A stretch of DNA of 18,493 bases from Chloroflexota bacterium (GTDB lineage Bacteria > Chloroflexota > Limnocylindria > Limnocylindrales > Limnocylindraceae). Under the pieces are notes generated by a model, which had not been told where the DNA came from, ran no database searches, and saw nothing but the letters and a program-made list of their open reading frames with translations. Shown piece by piece: positions 1-6,542 of the stretch; position 1 is the first letter of the stretch, and the number at the start of each line of letters is the position of its first letter. Both the position numbers and the translations under genes were made by a program. The stretch covers positions 1-18,493 of the forward strand of contig SHYI01000008.1 in assembly GCA_009692905.1 (NCBI GenBank), given 5' to 3'.

Positions 1-923
1 TCGGCAGGCGCTGCGCCGAGCGCGTCCGAGTAGAGGTCTTCGAGCACGACCGCTCCAGTCTCTGCAGCGATCTGATCCAGGACCTTCGAAGGGAACTGCA
101 CCTCGCTGAAGACGGACGTGATCCCAGCGGCACGGATCGCCTCAATGAGTGCTGCGATCTCTTGGGCCGATGGGTCTTGCCCCGGCGCCTCGACTGCGAC
201 ACCCACAATGGTGATTCCGTACGCACGGGCGTAGTAGCCAAATGCGTCATGGAACGTCACGATCTTGCGCTTCTCAGCGGGGATCGCGGCATATTTCGCC
301 GCAACATCATTCTTTAGTGCGGTGAGCTGATCAACGCCCTCACCGAACGCCAGTGCAATACGATCTGCCAAATCGGCACGATCGTCTGACACGCGCTTGG
401 CGATGCGCTCCATGTAGAGCTGAGCGCCAGCCGGATCAAGCCAGATGTGTGGATCTGTTCCACCGTGGCCATGCTCATCCGTTTCGCCCTCTTCAGCACC
501 AGCTTCGTGCTCTTCCTCAGTGCTCTCGATGTACTCAAAACCGGTTAGGTCTTCACCAAGTTCGAGAACGTCGGCTTCGGTCTTTCCAGCGCCCTCAAGC
601 AGCGTGAGCACCCACTCATCAAGTCCGAGCCCATTCATCACAATCAGGTCGGCGTCGGCCAACTTTTCGGCGTCACCGGGGGATGGCTCAAATGTGTGCA
701 CATCAACGCCGGCTGGAACGATCGTGTCGATCGTGACAGTGTCGCCGAGCGCAAGCCTGGCGATGTCTGCGAAGACGCTCGTCGTGGCGAGCACGACATA
801 GTCTGGTCCGCTGGATGGGGATGCTGAGGCGGAACTGCCACCGCATGCGCCGATGGTCAGCGCGATAGCCGCTACAAGGGCCGCCGCGCGACGCTGTGCG
901 ATTGATCCGATACTTAGTCTCAT
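1..923 (-). CDS. znuA: Zinc/manganese ABC transporter substrate-binding lipoprotein, partial (C-terminus off window)
   Basis: Binds a divalent metal, probably zinc, outside the membrane for an ABC importer (cluster A-I, ZnuA/TroA family). The 307 visible residues begin with a lipoprotein signal whose lipobox ends at Cys27 (I-G-A-C). Metal-ligand positions are visible: His76 in V-H-T-F-E-P, His159 in D-P-H-I-W-L-D-P and His225 in F-H-D-A-F-G-Y-Y. Between the first two ligands lies an acidic, His-containing loop (about 133-155), typical of zinc-specific members. The ATG at 923 is chosen because AAGGAG precedes it at good spacing and the signal peptide starts there. It lies 58 nt downstream of a Fur-family regulator on the same strand, so the two are probably cotranscribed and metal-repressed. 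The permease and ATPase are not visible and may follow beyond the left edge. Family certain; zinc over manganese is inferred from the loop and the neighbour. Confidence 0.93.
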   Translation of the reverse strand, partial: MRLSIGSIAQRRAAALVAAIALTIGACGGSSASASPSSGPDYVVLATTSVFADIARLALGDTVTIDTIVPAGVDVHTFEPSPGDAEKLADADLIVMNGLGLDEWVLTLLEGAGKTEADVLELGEDLTGFEYIESTEEEHEAGAEEGETDEHGHGGTDPHIWLDPAGAQLYMERIAKRVSDDRADLADRIALAFGEGVDQLTALKNDVAAKYAAIPAEKRKIVTFHDAFGYYARAYGITIVGVAVEAPGQDPSAQEIAALIEAIRAAGITSVFSEVQFPSKVLDQIAAETGAVVLEDLYSDALGAAPA

Positions 924-981
924 TAGAGTTCTCTCCTTAACGCTTGGCTGGATGTTCCAGCTTGTTGGAAAACAGCCCTAC

Positions 982-1404
982 CTAGTTGGCAGAGCGGCAG
1001 TTGGGGCAGCGGCCGAACAGTTCGAGCCGGTGCGATTCAATAGAGAAGCCACTGCGACGCGATGCTTCGGCCGTCACGGCGTCAATGCCGCAATCATCGA
1101 CCTCGGCGATCGCCCCACAGGAGACACAGACAAGGTGGTGGTGGTGCGATGGCTCGCATGGCACGTAGGCATGCCGGCCGTCTGGCAGGTCAACCCGCTC
1201 AACGAGCCCCTGCTCGGCGAGCAGGTCGAGAAGGCGGAAGATTGTGGCGCGGCCAACGCCAAGGCGACGCTTACTTGCATCGGCGATGAGGTCAGCGGCG
1301 GTGAAGTGACCATTGCGCTTGGCAATGAGCGCCGCAATCTCACGGCGCGGACCGGTAAGGCGGACCCCCGCCTGATCTAACGCTCGCAGCAGCTCATCGC
1401 TCAT
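982..1404 (-). CDS. Fur-family metal-dependent repressor (Zur-like)
   Basis: A 140-residue Fur-family protein, the usual length. The N-terminal winged helix spans about 10-80 (R-L-T-G-P-R-R-E-I near 15-23; recognition-helix region G-V-G-R-A-T-I-F-R-L at 49-58). The dimerisation domain carries His87-His90, where Fur proteins bind the regulatory metal, and two structural-zinc pairs, Cys93/Cys96 and Cys133/Cys136. Its partner gene is a ZnuA-like binding protein, so a zinc-uptake regulator (Zur) is the likeliest subtype, but subtype cannot be settled from sequence alone. The ATG at 1404 has no purine-rich ribosome-binding site. It follows a -10-like TAGCCT by exactly 6 nt, which suggests a leaderless message. 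It is divergent from the DsbA-like gene across 112 bp. Confidence 0.93.
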   Translation of the reverse strand: MSDELLRALDQAGVRLTGPRREIAALIAKRNGHFTAADLIADASKRRLGVGRATIFRLLDLLAEQGLVERVDLPDGRHAYVPCEPSHHHHLVCVSCGAIAEVDDCGIDAVTAEASRRSGFSIESHRLELFGRCPNCRSAN

Positions 1405-1410
1405 AGGGGG

Positions 1411-1440
1411 AGGCTAGCACACAATGAGACCAAGTATCAA
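1411..1440 (-). promoter_or_regulatory. Promoter of the fur-like/znuA operon
   Basis: Read on the minus strand: TTGATA (1440-1435), an 18-nt spacer, TAGCCT (1416-1411) preceded by TGC as an extended -10, then 6 nt to the ATG at 1404. Transcription would start at or next to the start codon. The near-palindrome GTATTGATAC (1443-1434) overlaps the -35 and could be part of a repressor site, but I do not recognise a known Zur box. Confidence 0.5.
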
Positions 1441-1504
1441 TACCCCGTTCTGGGGGGCTTCGGCCTGCCAACTTTGGGCGAGCTGGCCAATTGGGCGGTG
1501 CGGG

Positions 1505-1510
1505 TATGAT
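1505..1510 (+). promoter_or_regulatory. -10 element of the dsbA-like gene (leaderless)
   Basis: TATGAT lies exactly 6 nt before the ATG at 1517. No good -35 is visible at 16-18 nt upstream. There is no Shine-Dalgarno sequence before this start, so the message is probably leaderless. Confidence 0.5.
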
Positions 1511-1516
1511 TTAGCC

Positions 1517-2188
1517 ATGATCATCATTAAGAACGCACTCGGGATCGGCGCCGTCGTCCTATCCGTGGGGCTCGTCGTACTCCTTCTCTCCGGCTCCTTC
1601 AGCGGCAAGCCGACCGCAAGCGACTCCTTCACCCCCGTTGCACCGGTCTACACCCCCGACGCAGAGTTCATCTCTGGCCGGGGAATCGGTGCCGTGGGCG
1701 CCCCCGTCACCCTCGAGGTGTGGACCGACTTCCAGTGCCCAATCTGCGGCATCTGGGCGAACGGTAGCGAGCCTCTTCTCTACGAGAAGTACATCAAGGA
1801 GGGGAAGCTCCGAATCGAGCAGAAGTTCTTTGCCTTCCTAGGCGAAGAGTCATTCACCTCAGCGGTAGGCGCAGTGTGCGCTGACAAGCAAGACAAGTTC
1901 TGGGCTTACCACTCGTATCTCTACGCAAACCAGGATGGAGAGAACGAGGGCGCATTCAGCGCGCCACGACTACGCATTCTTGCAGAGGCCGCTGGCCTCG
2001 ACCTCACCGCCTGGGACAGCTGCATTGCCGATCCTGCAATTCGTACCGAAGTGGAAGCTGAGAGCGCAGCGGCCCGCGCCGCTGGTGTTGCCGGCACGCC
2101 AACACTGAAGATTGGCACTTGGATGCAGGCAGGCATCCCAGCAGAGGCTGACATCTACAAGCGCATCGACGACGCACTCAAGCCGTAA
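1517..2188 (+). CDS. Membrane-anchored DsbA-like thiol oxidoreductase
   Basis: Thioredoxin-fold disulfide oxidoreductase of the DsbA/thioredoxin_4 family, 223 residues, acting outside the membrane. One N-terminal membrane segment (about 8-25) serves as signal anchor, followed by a Ser/Pro/Thr-rich linker. The catalytic motif is Cys74-Pro-Ile-Cys77 within W-T-D-F-Q-C-P-I-C, and the cis-proline loop is G-T-P at 193-195. Cys121 and Cys169 in the helical insertion could form a second disulfide. An upstream in-frame ATG at 1424 would add 31 residues without the pattern of a signal anchor. The ATG at 1517 is preferred because the membrane segment and the -10/6-nt spacing both fit. The next gene, 4 nt downstream, encodes a VKOR, the expected enzyme that reoxidises such a protein through quinone. 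Confidence 0.92.
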   Translation: MIIIKNALGIGAVVLSVGLVVLLLSGSFSGKPTASDSFTPVAPVYTPDAEFISGRGIGAVGAPVTLEVWTDFQCPICGIWANGSEPLLYEKYIKEGKLRIEQKFFAFLGEESFTSAVGAVCADKQDKFWAYHSYLYANQDGENEGAFSAPRLRILAEAAGLDLTAWDSCIADPAIRTEVEAESAAARAAGVAGTPTLKIGTWMQAGIPAEADIYKRIDDALKP

Positions 2189-2192
2189 CCTC

Positions 2193-2633
2193 ATGCGTGC
2201 CGCACGGTTCGGCGCAGTCGTCTCCGCAATCGGAACGGTCATCGCGACGTATCTTCTCGCCATTCGCTACGCGGGAATTCCAGCAATTTGCGGCCCAGCG
2301 CTCGGGCCGTTTGGCGGCTGCGCCAAGGTAGAGTCATCGGTCTACTCGAGCATCGGACCCATTCCCATTGCGCTGGTCGGCGTTGTTGGCTCGCTGGTAC
2401 TGCTCTTTGCATCGGTGCACTACCTGCGTACGCGCTCAACAATCTCGCTCAACATCTGGGTGCTTGCAGCAGTAGTCGGCGCGGCCATTGAACTTGTGCT
2501 CATTGCAATTCAGGCATTCGCTATCGGCGCATGGTGCGGCTGGTGCTTGCTGTACGGGCTCACCATCATCCTCTCTGCTATTGCCGCGGTCATTGCTGCA
2601 GCGCAGGCCGAACGCGGTGCGGCTGCGCGCTAA
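2193..2633 (+). CDS. Vitamin K epoxide reductase (VKOR) family quinone-linked thiol oxidase
   Basis: An integral membrane protein of 146 residues with about four membrane segments, the usual size for a stand-alone bacterial VKOR. The active-site pair is Cys115-Gly-Trp-Cys118 near the last helix. The shuttle pair is Cys33 and Cys43 in the first extracytoplasmic loop. The conserved serine-rich stretch and G-P-I-P (55-58) follow. The enzyme passes electrons from a DsbA-like partner to quinone. The start at 2193 follows the partner's stop by 4 nt, so the two form one transcript. A longer frame opens at 2112 inside the upstream gene, but that extension has no family similarity. The 3' end overlaps the convergent regulator gene by 44 bp. 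Confidence 0.93.
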   Translation: MRAARFGAVVSAIGTVIATYLLAIRYAGIPAICGPALGPFGGCAKVESSVYSSIGPIPIALVGVVGSLVLLFASVHYLRTRSTISLNIWVLAAVVGAAIELVLIAIQAFAIGAWCGWCLLYGLTIILSAIAAVIAAAQAERGAAAR

Positions 2634-4302
2634 GTCGTTGTAGCGCCGGGTTCGGCGCAATATCCATTTCGCGCAACGCTGAAACGGCTCGCGCTGCTGC
2701 GCGACGCGCAGCAGCAATAGATCCACTCTCTTCTAACAGCAGTGCCAGATGTTCCAGCATTGCGCCATCTGTTGGGTCAATGCGAACGGCGCGAAGGGCG
2801 AGATCAATCGCGCGATCAATGTCGCCAACAGAATATGCCGCAACCATCTCGCGCTCAATGATTGAGAAAAGGCTTATATCAAGCGCGCTGCGATGCTGCT
2901 CTGCCCACGGCTCAAACGGAACCTCAACGCCGAACGGCCCAAGGTACGAGTCGAGAAGATCGTCAATCTGATCGACCCGTGCTCGACGTCGCACCGCATC
3001 AAGCGTGCTTCGTAGTTGAGCTGAATCGAAGGTGACAAGATCAAGGTTGACCGTCACCATCTCGGCCTCATGGCGAATGTACGGCGTTGGCGTCCCCTCT
3101 TGGAGCGCAAGATCATAGTCAGGGTCGAGTGCGCGTCGTAAGTGATAGATCGCCTGATTAAGTGAGTTCAATCCGGCCTGCGCCTCTGCTTCGGGCCAGA
3201 GCGCATCAATCGCCTCATCACGCGTTGCGGCGTGTCGCGGCCGCGTGGCGAGATAGTGCAGCAGCGCAACCGAGCGTGGGCGAATGGAGGTCCCTTCAAT
3301 CGTCCGCCCCGCAGCCTCAATGCTGAGCGGCCCCAAGTCGTGAACGACAGCGACAGGGCTCAGCACACGCGGCGCGATCGAGGCTGCAGGCGTGACCTCA
3401 GAGCCGGTCGGCACTGTGCCGAGCACCTGTGGAAGATCAAGCGTCTCGGCAATGAATCGAGGGATCATCCAGCACGATTCGCCGAGCTCATCTTGGTCGG
3501 CGGGGGCGATGAGGAGCCCCTCCTCCCACAGCGTGCGGAGCAGCTCGGGGCTCGCCTCCTCCCCTGCTGGGCGGGCGAGTCGGGCAAGGAGTGGGCCACT
3601 ACCGCCGACGACATCGCGCCGGATGAACTCATCGAGCTCGGTGCGGTCGCCGCCCTCACGCATCTGATCAAGCCACGTGGCAAGGATGCCGCCGTTTCCC
3701 GCCGCCGCACGTCGCGCCTCTTCGAGCGCCGTCGGCGCACCGCTCCAACCTTTAGCCTCGGCAATCTGTCGCGTCTGCCGCGGCGTTACACGTAGCGCCG
3801 CCGCACCGATGTGCATTACCTGCCGCTTTGCGCGCGCCGCAATGAGGCGCAACTGCGCAACGCGTCGACCGATGAGCGCAACACGAGAGCGGTCAGGCGC
3901 GCGCTCCGCTAGTGAACGCAGAAATTCCAGGCCCTCTAGCGATTCGGCCAATGCGTCGGCGTCGTCGATGACGAGGATCAGTTCACTGTGCGGTGCGGCG
4001 AGATCGGCAATGAGCGCTGCTGCACACACCGTCGCCGACTGCTGCTGGCGAACCGCTCGTGCGAGGCGCGGCAAGCGCACGCCGTCATCCTCATCGGCGG
4101 CGAGATGTAGGGCGTCACCGAGGCCGCGGCTTGCCCGCAACCACCGCATCGGTCGGTCGGCGCGAATGCCCCACGCGGCGACGGCGCTGCTCTTGCCGTA
4201 CCCAGCACTGCCGCAAATAAGGGCCAGCCCACCATCGGTGAGCTCGTCGAGTGCAGAGTCGATGCGGGGCCGAGCTGGATGAACACGAGGGGTCTTCATC
4301 AT
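2590..4302 (-). CDS. STAND/MalT-like P-loop transcriptional regulator with SARP winged helix and BTAD domain
   Basis: A large regulator of 570 residues. The N-terminal NTPase has Walker A at 31-39 (G-S-A-G-Y-G-K-S-S) and Walker B at 108-116 (L-I-L-V-I-D-D-A-D), resembling MalT/AfsR-type STAND switches. An OmpR/SARP-type winged helix covers about 322-395 (R-P-R-S-V-A-L-L-H-Y-L-A; D-A-L-W-P-E). A helical BTAD domain of TPR type covers about 420-555. The domain order (ATPase before winged helix) is the reverse of AfsR, in which the DNA-binding domain comes first. The ATG at 4302 is preferred because GGAGG lies 8 nt upstream; a GTG at 4317 in the same frame would overlap that site. It is divergent from the nucleoside hydrolase-Rieske operon and is the obvious candidate to control it. 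Inducer unknown. Confidence 0.85.
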   Translation of the reverse strand: MMKTPRVHPARPRIDSALDELTDGGLALICGSAGYGKSSAVAAWGIRADRPMRWLRASRGLGDALHLAADEDDGVRLPRLARAVRQQQSATVCAAALIADLAAPHSELILVIDDADALAESLEGLEFLRSLAERAPDRSRVALIGRRVAQLRLIAARAKRQVMHIGAAALRVTPRQTRQIAEAKGWSGAPTALEEARRAAAGNGGILATWLDQMREGGDRTELDEFIRRDVVGGSGPLLARLARPAGEEASPELLRTLWEEGLLIAPADQDELGESCWMIPRFIAETLDLPQVLGTVPTGSEVTPAASIAPRVLSPVAVVHDLGPLSIEAAGRTIEGTSIRPRSVALLHYLATRPRHAATRDEAIDALWPEAEAQAGLNSLNQAIYHLRRALDPDYDLALQEGTPTPYIRHEAEMVTVNLDLVTFDSAQLRSTLDAVRRRARVDQIDDLLDSYLGPFGVEVPFEPWAEQHRSALDISLFSIIEREMVAAYSVGDIDRAIDLALRAVRIDPTDGAMLEHLALLLEESGSIAAARRAAARAVSALREMDIAPNPALQRLSAQPHRVRPALQQ

Positions 4303-4365
4303 GGTGGAGTCCTCCACGTCGCGCCGCCGTGGGCGGCGCCCGCGGATCGGCTGGGCGGATACTGA

Positions 4366-4407
4366 ATCAGCGTCGCGTACCGCCGACGTATCAGCCGCGC
4401 ATCACGC
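4366..4407 (+). promoter_or_regulatory. Candidate SARP operator: direct repeats ATCAGCG / ATCAGCC / ATCACGC
   Basis: Three similar heptamers on the same strand start at 4366, 4390 and 4401. The last two are 11 bp apart start to start, one helical turn, which is the spacing known for SARP-family operators. They lie just upstream of the nucleoside hydrolase promoter, which has a good -10 but no recognisable -35, as expected of an activated promoter. The SARP-type regulator is the divergent neighbour. The distance from the last repeat to the -10 (24 bp) is longer than in classical SARP promoters, so this is suggestive only. Confidence 0.35.
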
Positions 4408-4431
4408 GCCGCAGTGGTGTGCGCCCGCCCC

Positions 4432-4437
4432 TACAAT
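4432..4437 (+). promoter_or_regulatory. -10 element of the nucleoside hydrolase-Rieske operon (leaderless)
   Basis: TACAAT lies exactly 6 nt (all C) before the ATG at 4444. The hexamer 17 nt upstream does not resemble TTGACA. No Shine-Dalgarno sequence is present. Confidence 0.55.
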
Positions 4438-4443
4438 CCCCCC

Positions 4444-5406
4444 ATGAGCACCAAGCACCGCCTGATCATTGACTGCGACACGGGGACCGATGACGCCGTA
4501 GCGCTGATGCTCGCCGCGCTGCACCCCGAAATTGACCTGATCGGTGTGACAACCGTGTTCGGCAACGCGCCACTCTACGCAACAACAACGAACTCACTCT
4601 CGGTGCTGGAGCTGATCGGCAAGGGGCACATTCCTGTGCACGCCGGATTCCCGCGACCACTGGTACGCAAGGCGATGCCGTCGGAGCGATTCTTCAAAAC
4701 CGATAGCGTGCAGGACCCACACGGCACCTATCTCGATATTCCGCGCAGTGCGAGCAAGCCAGCCTCTGAGCGCGCGGTGGAGTACCTGATCGAGACCTAC
4801 CGCAACGCCACGCAGCCGATCACGTTGATGCCGATTGGGCCACTCACAAATATCGCGGCCGCCGTTGCGCTAGAGCCACGCTTCGCCGAGTGGGTGCCGA
4901 AACTGATCATCATGGGCGGCGGGCACGAGGTGCCGAACATTTCCGCGTCGGCGGAGTTCAACATTTGGGCTGACGCTGAAGCCGCCGCGAGCGTCTTTGA
5001 GGCGGGATTCAAGGATGTGCTGATGGTGCCGCTCGACGCAACGCATAAGGCGCTCGTCACCGCAAAGGAGTGCGCGGCATTCGGTGCGCTCGGCACACCT
5101 GCAGGCATGGCGACCGAGACGGTGATCAAGCGACGCATCGGCAGTTACGAGAGCAGCCAGAAGATGGACGTTCCAGAGTCGGCGCCAGTGCACGACGCGC
5201 TCTGCGTTGCGGCACTGGTGGAGCCAGGCATCATCACCACGAAGCGTTGCCACGTTGCGGTGGAGACCACGGGCACGCTAACCCTTGGGCGCACCGTCGT
5301 GGATACGCACCATCGCGGCGGCAAGGAGCCGAACGCCGACGTCGCCTTCGACGCCAACGCCCCGCGCTTCATTGCGCTGATGATGGAGATCTTCGGCCAG
5401 CGATGA
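4444..5406 (+). CDS. Inosine/uridine-preferring nucleoside hydrolase family protein
   Basis: Hydrolyses the N-glycosidic bond of ribonucleosides to a free base and ribose; 320 residues, the normal family length. The N-terminal metal-binding motif is D10-C-D12-T-G-T-D16-D17, the calcium/ribose site of the family. The C-terminal H250-D251 (V-H-D-A-L) matches the conserved His-Asp that closes the active site. A further conserved stretch is I-T-L-M-P-I-G-P-L-T-N-I-A near 120-135. No signal peptide, so cytoplasmic. The ATG at 4444 follows a -10 by 6 nt; an earlier in-frame ATG at 4414 would lie upstream of that promoter element. The stop codon overlaps the start of the Rieske gene (ATGA), which implies translational coupling. 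Base specificity cannot be read from the sequence. Confidence 0.93.
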   Translation: MSTKHRLIIDCDTGTDDAVALMLAALHPEIDLIGVTTVFGNAPLYATTTNSLSVLELIGKGHIPVHAGFPRPLVRKAMPSERFFKTDSVQDPHGTYLDIPRSASKPASERAVEYLIETYRNATQPITLMPIGPLTNIAAAVALEPRFAEWVPKLIIMGGGHEVPNISASAEFNIWADAEAAASVFEAGFKDVLMVPLDATHKALVTAKECAAFGALGTPAGMATETVIKRRIGSYESSQKMDVPESAPVHDALCVAALVEPGIITTKRCHVAVETTGTLTLGRTVVDTHHRGGKEPNADVAFDANAPRFIALMMEIFGQR

Positions 5407-6542
5407 GCAGCCTCGGCGAGGCGGCGCTTCCGGGCGAGGCGGGCCCCAACGACCTTGATGCCGCCGGCGAGGTGGCCCTCGACCAGGCGCTCCGCTCGGC
5501 ATGGATGCCCGTCTGCCAGAGCGGCGAGCTGACCGACCGACCACTCCCGATCCGCCTCTCAGGCGAGACGATGGTCGTCGCCCGACTGGGCGACACGGTT
5601 GCCGCCTTCCCAGACCTCTGCGTGCACCGCGGCACCGCCCTCTCGCTCGGCTGGGTCGACCCGGGCACAAGCCCAGCACCTGATGGGAGCCCAGCCACAG
5701 GGGAGGCCTGCCTGGTCTGCCCGTATCACGGCTGGAGTTACGGCCAGAGCGGCGAGGTGAAGCGCATCCCCGCCGTCCACGGCCGCGCGATTCCGCGCCG
5801 CGCACGCATTGAGCGCTACGCCGCCGTTGAGCACCTCGGCCTCGTCTGGGTGCTCCTTGAGCCAGGCCCTGGCGGCTGGGAGCATCCGGCGCCGCTCTAT
5901 CCGCTCCCTGAGGCGCCATGGTGGGGTGATCCTTCGCTGCGCACCATCCCAATCACCACCTACGACTGGCAGTGTTCACCCGCGCGGCGCATCGAGAACT
6001 TCATCGACTTCAGTCACTTCCCCTGGGTGCACGAGGGGATTCTCGGCGACCGCGCGAAGCCGCTCAGCCCCGACCATGTGGTGGAGAGCACCGAAACAAC
6101 GATCAGCTTCCAGATCGCGCTCGAAGAGCCGCAAACCAGCGTGAAGGGCGATGGCGCGCCGGGCGCGAAGGTGCAACGTGATCCAACGACCTACACCGTG
6201 CACCTGCCGTACTCCGTCACCCTTGACCAGCAACTTCCCGAGGGGAACCGCTTCGTTCTCTTTATGGCTGCGTCCCCCCTCTCATCAAAGGAGACGAGAA
6301 CGTTCACCTGGAACGCACGAAGCTATCGCCTCGATCCATCAGACGACAGAGAGCTCGCCGACTTCCAGCGACTCATCCTTGATCAAGATCAGCCGATCAC
6401 TGAATCGCAGCGCCCTGAGGCACTACCCGTTGACCTCTCAGCGGAGCTGCATATCGCAGGGCCGGATCAGGCTTCCATCGAATTCCGTCGCCATCTCGGA
6501 AAAATTGCCGCGCGCGCTCGCGCGACAGAAAGCACTAGATAG
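5403..6542 (+). CDS. Rieske [2Fe-2S] non-heme iron oxygenase (VanA/PaO-like)
   Basis: Oxygenase component, 379 residues. The Rieske cluster ligands are Cys73-x-His75 and Cys106-x2-His109 (C-P-Y-H-G-W). The mononuclear iron site is N199-F-I-D202-F-S-H205-x4-H210, so both histidines and the bridging aspartate are present. Near the C-terminus a D-Q-P-I-T-E-S-Q-R-P-E stretch matches the region that supplies the third iron ligand in VanA-type enzymes. The Rieske loop is long: 30 residues separate the two ligand pairs instead of about 16, owing to a Gly/Pro/Ser/Asp insertion around 86-102. No reductase or ferredoxin gene is visible, so electrons must come from elsewhere. Coupled to the nucleoside hydrolase by ATGA. 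Substrate unknown: demethylation or hydroxylation of a purine, nucleoside or aromatic compound are all possible. The 3' end overlaps the convergent MFS gene by 8 bp. Confidence 0.9.
   Translation: MSSLGEAALPGEAGPNDLDAAGEVALDQALRSAWMPVCQSGELTDRPLPIRLSGETMVVARLGDTVAAFPDLCVHRGTALSLGWVDPGTSPAPDGSPATGEACLVCPYHGWSYGQSGEVKRIPAVHGRAIPRRARIERYAAVEHLGLVWVLLEPGPGGWEHPAPLYPLPEAPWWGDPSLRTIPITTYDWQCSPARRIENFIDFSHFPWVHEGILGDRAKPLSPDHVVESTETTISFQIALEEPQTSVKGDGAPGAKVQRDPTTYTVHLPYSVTLDQQLPEGNRFVLFMAASPLSSKETRTFTWNARSYRLDPSDDRELADFQRLILDQDQPITESQRPEALPVDLSAELHIAGPDQASIEFRRHLGKIAARARATESTR

Noticed and set aside
955..970. Inverted repeat TTCCA-6-TGGAA between the Fur-like gene and znuA
   Set aside because: Short, AT-poor and without a T-tract; it does not resemble a known Zur or Fur operator, so I do not call it a site.
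853..1380. A 175-codon plus-strand frame opposite the znuA start and the Fur-like gene
   Set aside because: The minus-strand genes have full family motifs and a lipoprotein signal; the plus frame has none.
3232..3795. Plus-strand open frames inside the SARP regulator gene (also 3677-4282)
   Set aside because: Arg/Ser/Pro-rich translations without any motif, start signal or promoter, opposite a gene with clear Walker and winged-helix motifs.
5278..5952. A 224-codon minus-strand frame across the nucleoside hydrolase-Rieske junction
   Set aside because: Very Arg/Gly/Pro-rich translation opposite two certain genes; a shadow of GC-rich third positions.
6241..6276. GAACCGCTTCGTTC as an additional LexA box (also GAACGGCGTCGTTC near 16949)
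   Set aside because: The half-sites are 6 nt apart rather than 4 and both lie inside coding regions.
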